This document shows positions 1 to 11,480 of a stretch of DNA of 64,000 nucleotides, in pieces; position 1 is the stretch's first letter, and each line of letters begins with the position of its first letter. This DNA comes from Mantis religiosa (Eukaryota; Arthropoda; Insecta; Mantodea; Mantidae): positions 47,365,547-47,429,546 of the forward strand of contig CM060947.1 in NCBI GenBank assembly GCA_030765055.1. The letters run 5' to 3'. The notes below the pieces were generated by a model, which searched no databases, was not told the DNA's origin, and worked only from the letters and a program-made list of their open reading frames with translations. Made by a program: the position numbers and the translations under genes.

Positions 1-642
1 CTTACGTTACAAGTTATATGTGTACTTTTTCCCTTACCGCATTGTTCTACACAACTTAAATACAAGCCGACAGAATGCTGCCTCATACACCTGTAAGATA
101 CTACGTAAACGGTAGCACGTGGTTTACAAAGTATTATTCCTGAGGTAAATATATTATTACTTCATGCATAATCATACCTTGTGATAATCTGGAGCTGAAA
201 ATAATTTGATTTTTCTCGGCTATAGCTTCTTTTGCTTTTAACTCTTTCATTTATATAGGTTTTAACTTCTATGGTCATTACCAGGGGATTTAGTTTGGGA
301 AATATCTCGCAGCTTTGCTGGTATGCCTACATCACATTCTTTGTTTAAAGTCACATACATGCCACTTCCATTCGCATACTCCTGAAGGAGAAACTGGCTC
401 GGCCTAGCCCGTCCAGGCCTTGCCGGAAACTGAACGTGGCATATCCTGAGCTGACCAACCTTCTGATGGTGTTATTACTCTTGCGTGGTTGATTAATGCT
501 TTGTCTACCATGCAGTTAGCAAGTCGAGCAGATATTGTATTCTTCTCAAAAATTCGATACAGAAGTTTCACTGACATACGCTTTGTGGTCCCGGAAAAAA
601 TAGTTACGCGCGGGCTAGTATTAGAGATAGAGGGGGGGGGGG
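1..642. other. Non-coding, nothing recognised; ends in a G11 tract
   Basis: I see no gene-like reading frame with recognisable domains here. The 114-residue minus-strand frame over 404-748 has no family signature and runs into repeat sequence. The stretch ends with eleven consecutive G (632-642), directly before the first DR1 dispersed-repeat copy. That is the position where other DR1 copies carry GT-rich sequence. Confidence 0.5.
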
Positions 643-1260
643 CAACATAACTCAAAAACGAAAAGACGCTTAAATCCAAAATTTGTCCATCCTCGAAAAA
701 TGCGACCGAAGATTTATGAAAATCCTCCACCTCAAGGTGCAAATGCATTCAATTCTTTTTAAAACATTGATTTTTTTCAATATGGCTGACTCTTTTGATT
801 AAACTACCATAAAATTGAGATATTTTCACAACAAATGAAATGCACACCCTGAATTTATCTGGGAACAGACTCGAAGTACTCCTCATTCTGGATGATTTTT
901 GTATAACCGTTAAACTGTTAAGAGACAGCCTAAAACATGCTACAATAAGCTTTAGATTTCGTCAGAGCACACAATTTATCAAATATTTATTTTCTTAACC
1001 ATTTCTGAGATACTCAGTATTGATTTGAAAGGTCAAATAGAAAGTTATTCCTTTTCAATCCCTCGGTCATGCAACAGAGCAGTACTTCAAAGCTATCATT
1101 TAGTGCCCAGCTCTTAAAAGATCTTACGATCGTTTAAGCTTACTGTGATCCCGTATCGCCATTGTACTTATAAGTACAATAAACCAATTTTTATAAACGT
1201 TTATCTAGATTAGAGATAAAAGAACAAGCATTTGTAGAAGTGCAGACATAGGGACGCTAA
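643..1260 (+). repeat. DR1 dispersed repeat, copy a
   Basis: DR1 is an old repeat recognised only by comparing copies inside this window. Landmarks occur in a fixed order: a block reading AACTCAAAAACGAAAAG, a motif like TACCAAATTTG, a T-rich stretch with GGCT, GACAAATGAAATGCA..CCTGAATTT.TCTGGGA, a CTCTTCATT block, TAAGAGACAG, ACACAATTTAT, ATTTCTGAGATA, CAGCTCTTAAAAGAT, GTTTAAGC, CATTGTACCTA, and ACGTTTATCT..AGAATAAGCATTT. This copy shows nearly all of them. No coding capacity is visible. The class of the repeat is unknown. Confidence 0.65.
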
Positions 1261-2454
1261 TGCATCATATCGGACTTTTTAACGTTGCTTTCATCCAATC
1301 ATGATTATTCTGTGGTGTAGTAAATATTTTAACCTAAGCTCCCGGTACATTGAGTGGGTGTTAAACAGTAGCTTCCAACAAGGTTTGTTTTATTCACGTG
1401 ACCTTTGACCTCACCCTAGGAAACATGCAGTTATATGTCAGATGTCACTACATAGCCAACACCTGTTGAGGTCGATTGTTCTGTAACAACAGTTAGCTTC
1501 AAAACCTACTAGTATCATTTTTCTGTATTTCAGTGCTTTTTAAGGATAGCGGACATGTTCTTAAAACTATTTTTCTGTATTTAAGGAATCTATATATTTC
1601 GTTCCCAAGATACAAAAACGTAAACAGATAATTAACATATTCAAAACCTCATTGCTGACCTAAAGATAGTCTTTCAAAGCGTCTCACTTTTTGTTTCAGA
1701 AATCCTACCTGCAAACCATGGCGAACGAAAGAAGCGAAATAATGTTGGAATGAATTCAGGATACACAGAGATTAGAAATATTTTACCTTTATGTCATGAA
1801 CTCGAGGGTTAACTTTATACGGGCTACTTTTCCAAATCGGGTCCAGCATTTTATAAGCCAGACAGACTACGCCCGCAGCAAGAACGCGAGCACCCTGCTG
1901 GAAACTGTTTTTTTCGCCTCTATTTTACGCCACTTTAACGACATGGTTATAACACGGCGAATTACTAGGAGATACCTCCTGGCTCGGTGCGTGGCAACAC
2001 AGTTAACTTTCTAGGTCTCATTCTTCTACCAAAACATTTTGTTTCGTCACATATGCCTACACGGTTGATAAGCAACTGCACTTCAACTTCTGTTACAGGC
2101 ACATGGCAACTTTCACATAGATCCACAGAGGTCTTAGCGCTAGGCAACTGCATCTTTCTATAGTGGCGAGCTTAAGTAATGGGCAGATAGGCTTGTGTAC
2201 CTAAATCAGTTACCATGAGAAACGGTATAGTTCTTATCTGTATTAAATATAAGGAAGGGACACAAATTCGTGTACATAAACCAGATAAAAAAAAACAATG
2301 GTTACTACAACCTAAGGAAGAGATAAATATGTCTTTGTAGGTCCTGTTAAACATTTTACTAGTGTTTTAGTCTTAATCAACACGCCACTAATAGTTTATT
2401 AACTGGCGGCAGGTTAAAAAGATGGAGAAAGATATGTAGGGATAGAATATTTCT
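1261..2454. other. Non-coding, nothing recognised
   Basis: AT-rich sequence with a few short frames of about 60-70 codons (for example 1796-2014 plus). None shows a known motif, splice-site framing or codon bias. I see no tRNA-like or terminal-repeat structure. Confidence 0.45.
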
Positions 2455-2673
2455 AACGTCCTCCAACGTTGTTATATAGGACGATGAATGAAATGGCTAA
2501 AATGATTATCAAATGAGTTCAGGCTCCACAGAGCTTAGAGATACCCGTCATTCATCGTTTAGGATAAGGGAAAACCCGGAAAAATATTATCCAGATAACT
2601 CGCCCTGACCGAGATACGAACTCGGGACCTCTTGAATTTGAGTCCGGCACTCTTACCACCCACAGAGGCGGGC
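2455..2673 (-). repeat. SINE-1 (tRNA-derived), degraded copy
   Basis: SINE-1 is the commonest recognisable short element here. On its own strand it has a tRNA-like head (GCCCGCCTCGGTAGCGTAG start, GCCTCACGTTCAAGAGG arm, B-box-like GAGTTCGAATCTCGG), then a body with GGATAAGG..TTTTCCGGGG..TTTCCCTTATCCT..AGACGAATGTCGGGTA..CTAAGCTCCATGG, and a 3' end ATATGACTTAACGTTGGAGGACGTAAATTA. Here it is inverted. The head ends at the GCGGGC near 2673 and the tail at about 2455. The arm sequence and B box carry several substitutions, so this is an old copy. Confidence 0.85.
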
Positions 2674-3235
2674 GGAAGGGTAGAGTGCCCACCAAACGAG
2701 CGTACAAGTGCTCTAATCTGATTCATTCATCCTATTAAACTTTAAATAGGATAAACCTCCAAAACCGACGTTTCAAGGCACATTAGGCATCAGAAGTTTG
2801 GTAATTTCGATAATTCCCTTCTTAGTATTGTGAAACAATTGCCATATATTTCAAATGAGCAGTATGAAGTTTTGAGACCGATGTTTCAAGCGATGGACCT
2901 CCAAAGGCAAGTCCAGTATCATATTCATCAGCTTTAACGAGAATCTTCACAAAGCTGAACTCTCTTGGCCGTTTGCCCAATATTCCTTTGAGGAACTTTC
3001 CCATGCCCATTACAGTGATGTCAGGCATATGGTTGCAAATAACCGTCTAAAGGAAGACTCTCCTATTCTTTATCTCCATACATTCCCCGACCACCAGGAA
3101 TGTATTGATCCCTATCCTCTAGGTTAAAGAACCAAGGATGAATTTCCAAAACTAGCAGTGAAAGAGGTACGGAATCCATAAACTGGAGGATATAGTTTAG
3201 ACACAAAAGTTATTATTCCGCGCGTATGTGTGACT
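2674..3235. other. Non-coding, nothing recognised
   Basis: No element boundary or protein motif was found. A 68-codon minus-strand frame at 2822-3028 is unremarkable. Confidence 0.45.
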
Positions 3236-3760
3236 GCGTTGGTTTCTGTGAGCAGTGTAACTCAAAAATGAAAAGTCGTTTAGATACCAAATATTTCTGC
3301 CGGATGTGACAAGACAATTTTCGGGAAACATCTCAAACTACGCTTTTTGGAAGAATACATGGAAAAGGCTTTAATTTTTTTTTTAATTGGCTCTAATGGG
3401 TTTGATTAAATTCTCATATGTTTTAAGAAATTTTCTTGAAAAATGAAAGGCATGTCTACCTTGAATTTCTTCGCAAAAACCTCTGAATTCCACTTAAATT
3501 AAACCCTAAGAGAGATATAAAACAATTACTGCACAAATAATGTAGATCTGTTTAAATTCAAATTAATTGACGAGTTAAGCATTTCTGAGATATTCGTTTT
3601 TATTGGTCTGAATTTTCAAATGCGAATACCTTTCTGAAATAATTATTCTCTTGGTGAAATATGGAAATGGAATTTCAAAGGAGGACATAGGATAGCTCTT
3701 AACATTTATTACTTAAAGACAACTATGACTGAAATTTTGAAATCCGAAATTATAATCCTA
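3236..3760 (+). repeat. DR1 dispersed repeat, copy b
   Basis: The DR1 landmarks appear in order: GTAACTCAAAAATGAAAAGT, GATACCAAATATTT, TTAATTGGCTCTAATGG, GAAAAATGAAAGGCATG..CTTGAATTT, GTAGATCTGTTTAAA, CATTTCTGAGATATTCG, GGAATTTCAAAG and TAGCTCTTAA. GT-rich sequence precedes it (about 3210-3240). The 3' third is more diverged than in copy a. Confidence 0.65.
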
Positions 3761-4379
3761 AACTTAAAATAACGGTAGCTTTTTAAGATTTATACCACAG
3801 ATGTAATATAGTACAAATAAATTTCATTTTAGTAGTTCGAAAAATATGGTTACATTTATTTTTTGTTACGCCACCAAAAAAGTTTCTTGCGACTAAATAA
3901 CTTTGGTTTAATATTTTAACAGTAGGTTCCCAAACTGCCCTAGGTTTCTCTGTGTCTCTTACACTTAAGGATTCAGAAATTTTTATAGCTATAAATATGG
4001 ATTTTTTCACCTAAAAGTTGAAGTTTTTGTGTTTTGAAGTAAAGAAAGTGTGCTTAAATGCATGCCACAATAAAATCCCGGGCAATTTCTATTTGCTGTG
4101 TCTCTGTGAAAGTGTGTAGCAAATGCCATTAGTCTAACACCAAAATTGCGACGCAAGGTTCATTTTAAATTAAGCAAAACGCTGAAAATTTCAATATCCA
4201 GGATAAAGAATTACAATTCGTATCTATCATAACATTTGTGTAACTTTCAAACCCAATTAGAGCATTTCAAAATGCTCTAAGGTGCGGAGACTAAGCATTC
4301 TTTGGATTCAGAAATGCTTACAGTATTTTACATATAAAAACAGGAAAATATTATTTATGAAAATGTTCACGATATTTCA
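3761..4379. other. Non-coding, possible decayed DR1
   Basis: AT-rich sequence between two stretches that I can align to DR1. I cannot align this part convincingly. No gene is visible. Confidence 0.35.
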
Positions 4380-4560
4380 GTCATAGATATCCTTAAGACT
4401 ACTGCATTGCGTAATCCCCTGGTACCTATACGGAAATATGTAATAAGACGCGTGCAAACGTTTATCTCGTGGAAACGAGAACAAGTATTTATAAAATAAG
4501 AGTAGAGAAAGTCATGTGAGGGCAACCCTCAGAGTTTTAAATATTTTAACATGAAAATCC
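4380..4560 (+). repeat. DR1 fragment, 3' end of unit
   Basis: The order TTAAG.CTACTGCATT, GTACCTA, GTAATAA, CAAACGTTTATCTCG, ACAAGTATTTAT and AGAGTAGAGAAAGTCATGTG matches the 3' end of DR1. The last part equals the segment that precedes the (GT)n tract at 19.2 kb. Confidence 0.55.
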
Positions 4561-5694
4561 AGGTTAAACGTCATGTATACGAGGTTACAGAAATATTTAT
4601 CGTACTACATTTTATATTAACATTAAATAATGTTTGTACCTACTAAAAAAAAAACCACCTTATTTTTCAAATTTGGGGATTATTTTAAGATATTAAATGA
4701 CCATTTTCATGTCTGAGAAGCAGTATAAAAAAGGCTGGAAAAATATGTATCCTGTAGTGCATTTTGAGAAATGAAAAGTACTGAAAAACTTTAAAAGAAA
4801 AGTCTGAAATAGGGCAAGCCTATAATTAAGCATTTGCGTTTCTATTTATTAGTCTGTAGTTCAATTGGTCCAAGTGAGAAAATAAATACATTTTCTCTTA
4901 GTTTGGGAGTCAAGTTATTTTATTACAAAGCATTTTTTTTTTTTTTTTTTTTTTTCAAATATCAAACACAATATTAATGGGCACTAGCGCTCAGTTATAA
5001 AGGCCCAGTTCAGAGCACGGTACATTTGTGTTCTGCGCTCGCAAGCTCTACAGGACGAGGTGCGGGGACCCTTAACTACCATTCCACAGCGAGAGTCTAT
5101 ACCAGCGGTCACCACAATCTTCTCTTATGCGCTAATGACGTCACATTGTCGCTCTACTCTACCATATTCATTTTAAGCATGAAAAAAAATTAGAGCGGTT
5201 TATTTTTTTGTCCCATGAATGATCATGGTGCGCCGAATATTAGGCAAGGCAAATCCGCGTATCCTCTTTCGCATAAGCTCGCATAAAACAACTGTATACA
5301 GTGAATGATAACGTTAAAGTTAAAATTCACCTGTAAGGTTCAGGTCCCTACTATGCTCAAAGTGGGTACTAGCTGATGCGTTGTCATACCAAATTTTTGA
5401 ACAGGATAAGCCACCCTTCCGCAGTGCTTTGATATGTCATGCTTTCATGGTATTCTGAAGGTATACATAATGTTTTTTGGAGTCACTGGGTCATCTACTA
5501 CGCCTGCCATCTTACAATCTGACCAACTGAGTTTGCCTGGGCTTAAATAAAGCGATAATGAAAGAAGACACTGTGACTGGCGAATTCTTACTAAAGAAAC
5601 TGTATGGAGTTACTCTCAGAGGTGACCAATTTAGACTAGAAAGGTTTCTGCAGAGATGTGGAGAACCTTAAGAAGAGATATTCTTCTTGATATA
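4561..5694. other. Non-coding; includes T25 tract and a perfect CRE palindrome
   Basis: A T tract lies near 4932-4956. The segment 5010-5160 is richer in GC than its surroundings and holds a perfect TGACGTCA (5136-5143), the consensus CREB/ATF site. There is no TATA box or coding frame close by, so a regulatory role is only a possibility. Confidence 0.35.
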
Positions 5695-6592
5695 CGAGGG
5701 CTGTTCAATAAAGAATGATAATAATTTACGGTCATAATTTTTCGCACTATAATTCAATCTTATTATATTCTGCTAGCTTAATGTGAAACAAACACACCGT
5801 AGTAGTTTCATTGTTGGTACTCCCGGTTCCCGGCTGTGAGAACCAGGAAACTTCAGACATGTTCAGTATCACCTACAGCTGCAATGGAGGTAACATGCAG
5901 TTAAGGTTGATGTTAGAGAAAGATCCGGAGTTTCTTTCAAACGTAATCACTGCTGATGAAACTTGGCTACATCATTTTGATCCTGAGAGCAAACAATAAA
6001 GCTCAGTGTGGAAATCTCCTTCATCACCAACCCCCAAAATGCAAAAGTGGTTGCTTCTGCTGGGAAAGTAATTGTCATCTCATTCTTTGATATTCAAGGA
6101 ATGGTTTAACAGCATATTGTATCTGCACACACATCAGTAACAGTACAATACTACAGGGATGTCCTGAATACATTGCAAGCCCATATCAGGCGCAAAAAAA
6201 GAACCACACATTTCCATGAAGGCTGGATGCTGCACCACGATAATGCGCGGCCGTATATTGCCAATGTTGCTGAATATCTTGCAAAAATCAACATGAAGTG
6301 CATCCCTCACACTCCATATAGTCTGGATTTAGCCCCATGTGTCATTTTCTATTCCCTAACTTGAAGAAACGCGTTCGTGTGAGGCATATCCATCATCAGA
6401 AGCAATAATGAAGGCTATGGAGGCGATTTTGAAGGATCTCTCAAAAAATGGTTTCCAGCATATCTTCGAAGACTGGCGGAAACACTGGGACAAGTGTATC
6501 CTATTCAAGAGAGACTATTTTGAGGACCATCAAAATGAGGATGAGTACAGGTACGTAGTAAAAAAAAAAAAAGTGTTATTGAACAGCCTTCG
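5695..6592 (+). mobile_element. mariner-family DNA transposon, internally deleted (copy 1)
   Basis: The element is bounded by TA on each side (5693-5694 and 6593-6594). Its terminal inverted repeats begin CGAGGGCTGTTCAATAA and end with the complement carrying one mismatch. It is 898 bp long, against roughly 1.3 kb for a complete mariner. Compared with the sister copy at 35,677-37,008, the N-terminal half of the transposase is missing: GGAGGTAACA joins straight to TGCAGTTAA, with 'CA' possible as junction microhomology. An A-run lies just inside the right inverted repeat, as in the sister copy. Non-autonomous. Confidence 0.9.
5884..6560 (+). pseudogene. mariner transposase pseudogene
   Basis: Remnant of a DD34D (mariner) transposase, the enzyme that excises and reinserts the element through a catalytic aspartate triad. 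The first aspartate is in ADETWLHHFDPES (5956-5994). The second is in HHDNARPY (6236-6259). The third should fall in the LAPCD motif, but here that reads LAPCV, so the last catalytic residue is lost. One residue is also missing between the second and third positions relative to the sister copy. The helix-turn-helix region is deleted, and there is a stop right after ESKQ and further frameshifts. It cannot be active. Confidence 0.85.
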
Positions 6593-7598
6593 TAGTTCAG
6601 AGAACCGATCTCTTTGGAAAACATGAGCGACTATTCATTAGACATCAGAAGGTCCTCTTTATCTTCTCTATGTTCAGGGAACAGTGTGTTGTGAATCATT
6701 ACGGAATTGTTACGATGGCTAATATAAGGTAGGTATTTCATCACTGCTATGTCTGTGTACGTATGCCTTTCAGGGTTCAGGAGCTCGAAACAACTATACT
6801 CAATGTTAGTAATTGTTGTTACAAAATTAATGTGGAAGAAGATTCAGAATTCCTCAGGTATGAAATCTCGCAATAGTAGAATATTCCTTCGGCGCCCGCA
6901 AAATAAAAACAGCATCTCATTCTCATAAGCGTTTGAACAAAGTTGATTCACTTCGTTTCCGTGAATATTTCATTTTGATAACACAGTCTCCTTGTTTGTA
7001 CAGCGTGCAGATGAGTTAAGTATTGAAACCACGTCCTGTTGCCATAGAAACGCATCTTAACTTATCGCTCTCTCAGGAGTGCTAAGAGCTACGGGATCAT
7101 GGCCCCCTGCTAATGCAACGCGGCCTCCCCTGATCCACGTATCGTCACTCAAATCTCTCCTTGTACAGTTCTTGACTTATTTAACAGGGTCCTTCATGTT
7201 TCTAAGCGGGGGAACGATAGAACGTTTCTCCAGTTCAGCTGATGTTAAACGTTGTTTTTACCTGCTCTACCACAGTACACAAGAGCTACTATTGCTCAGC
7301 ACTCCAATATCCGATACTGAAATACTGCCGAAAATACACGTTTTAAGACTACCTAGTTTAAAAGGAGAAGTTTACCTATGTACATGCCGGAACTTCAAAC
7401 TATCAAATTTGTATTTAATTCCTAGGAAGCGATAGGAAGATTTTAAGGAAAATCCCTTAACCCAATTTACCCTTTACGTACCATTACCCTTTACCATTTT
7501 GATTGTCATATGTTTAAGGTAATATTTGATAAATAAAATTTGTATCTTGAATTTTCTGAGAATATGTAACTGAAGCTATAACTAAAAAAATAAATTAA
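6593..7598. other. Non-coding, nothing recognised
   Basis: A 118-codon plus frame at 7079-7435 is the longest. It has no family motif and no splice framing that I can defend. The rest is AT-rich spacer. Confidence 0.4.
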
Positions 7599-8187
7599 AT
7601 TCCCGTGGCTGACCTACCTGACCCATGGATTTTTCGGGGGTTTTCCCTGTTCGCCAGGCGAATGTTGGATAGAATAGTTACATCACCAGAATTCCCTCCA
7701 GTTCATCTCGACTATCATTTTACATCTCTCTCATCTGATGTTCTCTTTCAGGATAGAAGTGTCGGCAGGAGTTTCGGCGGTGCCTGGCGGGATGATATGC
7801 TCTGAGGAAAACGCTTTCCCCTCCAGCGGAAAGTCTCCGAGCTGTCCTAGTGTCAGAAGTCTGGCAGGCGGGATGTCGGCTGTGCAAGCCTGCCTGGAGT
7901 ATTCTACTCTGAGGTGGCATCCGTTCACCGAACCGGCCTAGTGACTGTTTGCCGGCCATTGGGATGGTCGTTGTCCTAAATCACTACCGGGGAGTTTCTA
8001 TCTGGTAAAGTGTAAGGACCTCTCCCTCTGCACTGTAATGGTTCCATGGGGTCGGCCGCCCTCTGCTTCCTCTCACAACTTCAATCTCCCTCTCAGGGGT
8101 GCCCCACTTGGAGGCCTAGGTACAAGTCTGGTCAAGGTGCCGAATCCCCTCCAAAGTCACAGTCATATCCTAGCGATATTAAACACA
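7599..8187 (+). repeat. SINE-2, long tRNA-derived element, 5'-truncated copy
   Basis: This stretch aligns by eye over its whole length with the reverse complement of 22,507-23,085. Shared blocks include TGACCTACCTG, TTTTTCGGGGG.TTTCCC, CAGGATAGAAGTGTC, GGACC..CCCTCTGCA, GGCCGCCCTCTG and TGCCGAATC.CCTCC. It begins inside the B box (ATTCCCGT) of the tRNA-like head, so the internal promoter is lost. It is locally GC-rich, which explains several overlapping spurious frames on both strands between 7,605 and 8,280. Confidence 0.75.
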
Positions 8188-10402
8188 CATTTTTTTTCGC
8201 TGGACGATATCAGACCCGAGTTTTACCTTAAATACTGCCGAATAAAATCAGACTCACCAGAGGCTGTTCACATCTCATAGGTAGATCTTCATTTATAACC
8301 TCATTGTTATTGGCAGCAATGAAATGACGCGGTCATTTCAAGTAGCACAGAACACCTGCGCATCGGCACATTTCGTATGTCATCTGTCAGTTTGCGTGGA
8401 AACAGTAATTAATAACAGGTTTACCACCCTCACTTTACGATAAACTGCAGAATAACAGCATTCATAAATCAATGTGAAGGGAACGTTCCCTGAGGTGGAA
8501 TATCCAAAAGGTCTTATCGTTCGTTACACACTACATGACGAATGGATATGGGAAGGTGTTTAAACATCCTTTATTCCTAAATGTAGTACACCTTTACGGT
8601 TTTAATTTGATTTTTCACTTCGTGAATACAAAAAGTGCAATGATTTCAAGTTTTGTAATCCAAAGCTTACTAACCAAATTGGTAAAAAAAAAAAAAAAAA
8701 AAATGTATTTTCATCTGGATAAGGTTTTAGCCGGAGTTTCCCTAAACTTGATGAATGAACGGCGCGTAACTAAGCTATATGGACGCTGCACTCATTTGAC
8801 CACCATTTCGTGGTCTGATACGACTTAGTAAAGGACATCAAGTTTAAAAAAGAATCCTAACATTTGTCAATAAAATCAAAACTTTGAAGACTATATTAAA
8901 ATGGTAGTGCCGAATGTGATGATATGCGAAAGCTGTAGCAACACAAACATGTTATAATATTAGTACACGATTTTAGGTGCAGACAATTCTAGAAGAATTA
9001 ACTACAACTTGATTATTTTGAAGTTCATGATATAGATCTGATTATAGTTAAATTATTCTGCTATTTCATAATAATAATCTAAATACTGGCTGAATAAATG
9101 CATTACACACTCTACGCTATCACATATGAGTTGGCAAATACGTGTTTATTATCGGCAAATACAGCAATGTGTAGTTATGTCGGAGCCTACAGCTGTTTGC
9201 TCGCCTTGGGCAGGGAGTGGTTGCGTCGCCGACTACACTATGGTTGGTTGGGGAAATAGAGTGCTCCGACAAACTCCTATGGCACTGTGGATATTTTTTT
9301 AATGGTAATATTTAGGTAAAGAGTGGAGGCGGCTTTATAACAGCCTCTTGGGGTCCCGCTAAAAGCACCCCCATTAATACAGGTGAAATAGCGTTGCGAA
9401 CTGCCGATGGCAGCAAGCAGGTAAGGGAATGATATCCAGGCGTCGACCATGAGGCGCATGGGAAGTAGAGACATCTTGCAAGAGACGGAAATCTCTTTAG
9501 GAAAAGGGAATATGAGGAGAGTATGAAGCGCCGGGAGGTCAAGATGTTTCCAGAATTTTCCTACCCATGACCTGTGAATTTTCTGGAAGACGTCGGAGAG
9601 AAGAGCGCGCAAGAAGGAAGGATATAGTTCCGGCCCTCGAAACTATATGTTACGTGGTGCAAAAATAATGGGAAAAAAGTGGTTTACCACCGTAAAACTC
9701 CCTGTGTACTTGGTAGATTCACGTTTATTCCTTACATTTTGTATATTATACAAGTTAAATAAAATCCGCATTTTCCACCTAGGATATGTCGCACGTTTCA
9801 ATTATATTTTGACGACACAATCACCGAGAGAATTTACATATTAGATGTAAAAAGAAAAAAAAAAAAAGTTAACCATACTGGAAACCTGAAGGAAAAAGAA
9901 TGAAGAGATTTACAATCTTCAAAATATGCCATGCTACGTAAAATTTAATACGAAACTTCAGAAAATGCTCTTTCTACGAAAAACAAAATCTTAATACTGA
10001 TCTTTAATTCTTTCTATTCATTCTTAAGCTTTTATAGTGCACTCAATTCAATGTAACGTAACCTCTCTAGTTTATTGCCCACTCTTTTTCATGGATTTAT
10101 TTTGTATTAATGGTACGTAATGTAATGTAATTTCTATTGTTAAATTCGCGATAAGACTTTCTAAGTTAAAACTACTATAAACTGTTTAATAAAAAAAATC
10201 TTAATTTGTTAATTCAGATTAAAATCTGCACGCATTCTTCAACAAACAATTCTTGCAAAATCTTAATTCGATCTAATTTTTGTTAATCTGTGCATACATT
10301 CGCAGTAGTTCTTTTACTAATAATTTTCTTGTAGATAATATGGGAGTGGAGAAATATTAAGACTTACACGATAGTCACTTCTTTTCAGAGCTGGTTGCTA
10401 TA
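8188..10402. other. Non-coding, nothing firmly recognised
   Basis: An A-run lies at 8,684-8,703. Two overlapping minus-strand frames at 9,277-9,612 are locally GC-richer but carry no recognisable domain. No terminal repeats or tRNA-like heads were found. Confidence 0.4.
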
Positions 10403-10480
10403 TAATGTTTATAATATCGTTCTCTCTGCGTGCTCAGAACCTAATGTTTATAATATCGTTCTCTCTGCGTGCTCAGAACC
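10403..10480. repeat. 39-bp perfect tandem duplication
   Basis: Two adjacent copies of a 39-bp unit (10,403-10,441 and 10,442-10,480), starting TAATGTTTATAATATCG and ending GCTCAGAACC, with no mismatch. The identity indicates a recent local duplication. Confidence 0.9.
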
Positions 10481-10596
10481 TAAAATGAATAACACCTATA
10501 TAGGTCACTGACGATTTTTTTGACTTGTAATCCTACATGAAAAAACTTCAGAGACTATTATCAAAACATTCAATCATATATATATATATATATTTG

Positions 10597-10752
10597 TAAT
10601 TTACGTCCTCCAACGTTAAGTAATATCGGACGATGAATGAAATTGATGAAATGATACTCAAATGAATCCAGGGTCCATGGAGCTTAGAGTTACCCGACAT
10701 TCGTCTATCAGGATAAGGGAAACCCCGGAAAAACCTTATCCATCCGCCAAAG
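10597..10752 (-). repeat. SINE-1 3' half, lacking the tRNA head
   Basis: It holds the SINE-1 tail (ACGTCCTCCAACGTTAAG on the plus strand) and body as far as the CCTTATCC of the GGATAAGG block. There it stops abruptly and is replaced by repeat X (10,753 onward). The tail runs into an (AT)n tract at about 10,576-10,593. Confidence 0.85.
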
Positions 10753-10892
10753 TTACTCGCAAGTACGCTATCAGTATTTCCTGAATTTTGAAAACTGTCA
10801 GGTAGAGTTGAAGAATATTTCACGAGTATATATAGGGAGAACAGTCGACACCGTACGTAATTACAATTAGAAGCCGTAAAGGGGAAGGTAAT
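10753..10892 (-). repeat. Repeat X, copy 1 (fused to SINE-1 tail)
   Basis: The reverse complement of this segment matches 13,536-13,688 almost throughout. Shared blocks are CCCTTTACGG, GTAATTACGTA, CTCCCTATATATACT, GATAGCGTACTTGCGAG and TAACTTTGG. Read on the minus strand it lies between a full SINE-1 (10,893-11,129) and a headless SINE-1 (10,597-10,752). No coding function is apparent. Confidence 0.75.
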
Positions 10893-11129
10893 TTTTTTTT
10901 TTTACGTCCGCCCAAATTTAAGTTATATCGGACGGTGAATGGATTGGGTGAAATGATGCTCAAATGAGTCCAGAGTCCATGGAGCTTAGAGTTATCCGAT
11001 ATTCGTCTTGAAGGATAAGGGAAAACCCCGGAAAAAGCCTTATCCAGGTAACTCACCCTGACCGAGATTCGAACTCGGGAACTCTTGAACGTGAGGCAGA
11101 CATGCTACCACCACGCTACGGAGGCGGGC
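10893..11129 (-). repeat. SINE-1, full length
   Basis: Complete tRNA-like head with GAGATTCGAACTCGG on the plus strand (the complement of the B box) and the GGAGGCGGGC start at 11,120-11,129. The body is intact, and the tail reads through ACGTCC into a T tract at about 10,892-10,903. Confidence 0.9.
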
Positions 11130-11189
11130 ATCATGCATTTAGCTGTCATAAAACATGTTTAGCATAAGTACCAGTTGTTTGTTGTTTTT

Positions 11190-11480
11190 CTTTTTGAGGA
11201 TGGTGTCGAACCTTCGGAAGACGCTGAATAACAACATTTTTGGTTAATTGTCCGAGTCGTTTCTCAGTTATGGTGATCACAGATAGAAAAATGCGCGCAC
11301 ATGTAGATTTTTTCTAAAAAGGATTTCTTCGTTAATTCAACAAGTATCAAAACATGCACACCGGTGTAATCCATACATTCAATTAATGGTGCAACACAAT
11401 ACTTTCTCTACTTTCTGCAAGGACGCGGTAGAGAACGTATACAACGGTTTGAAAAAAGCTACACATTTCAAAAATTGCAT
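11190..11480 (-). repeat. DR1 dispersed repeat, inverted copy
   Basis: Reading left to right it shows the reversed DR1 order: CTTCGGAAGACGCTGAA, TTTCTCAGTTATG, a GT/CA-like GCGCGCACATG stretch, then AATGGTGCAACACAATACTTTC, the complement of the start-of-unit motif GTATTGCATTCCA. Moderately diverged. Confidence 0.5.

Noticed and set aside
7605..8280. Six overlapping short frames
   Set aside because: Same reason: GC-rich SINE-2 body, with both strands open at once.
10597..11129. CRISPR-like or satellite array suggested by repeated 200-bp blocks
   Set aside because: The blocks are ordinary tRNA-derived SINE copies with target duplications elsewhere. There is no spacer periodicity.
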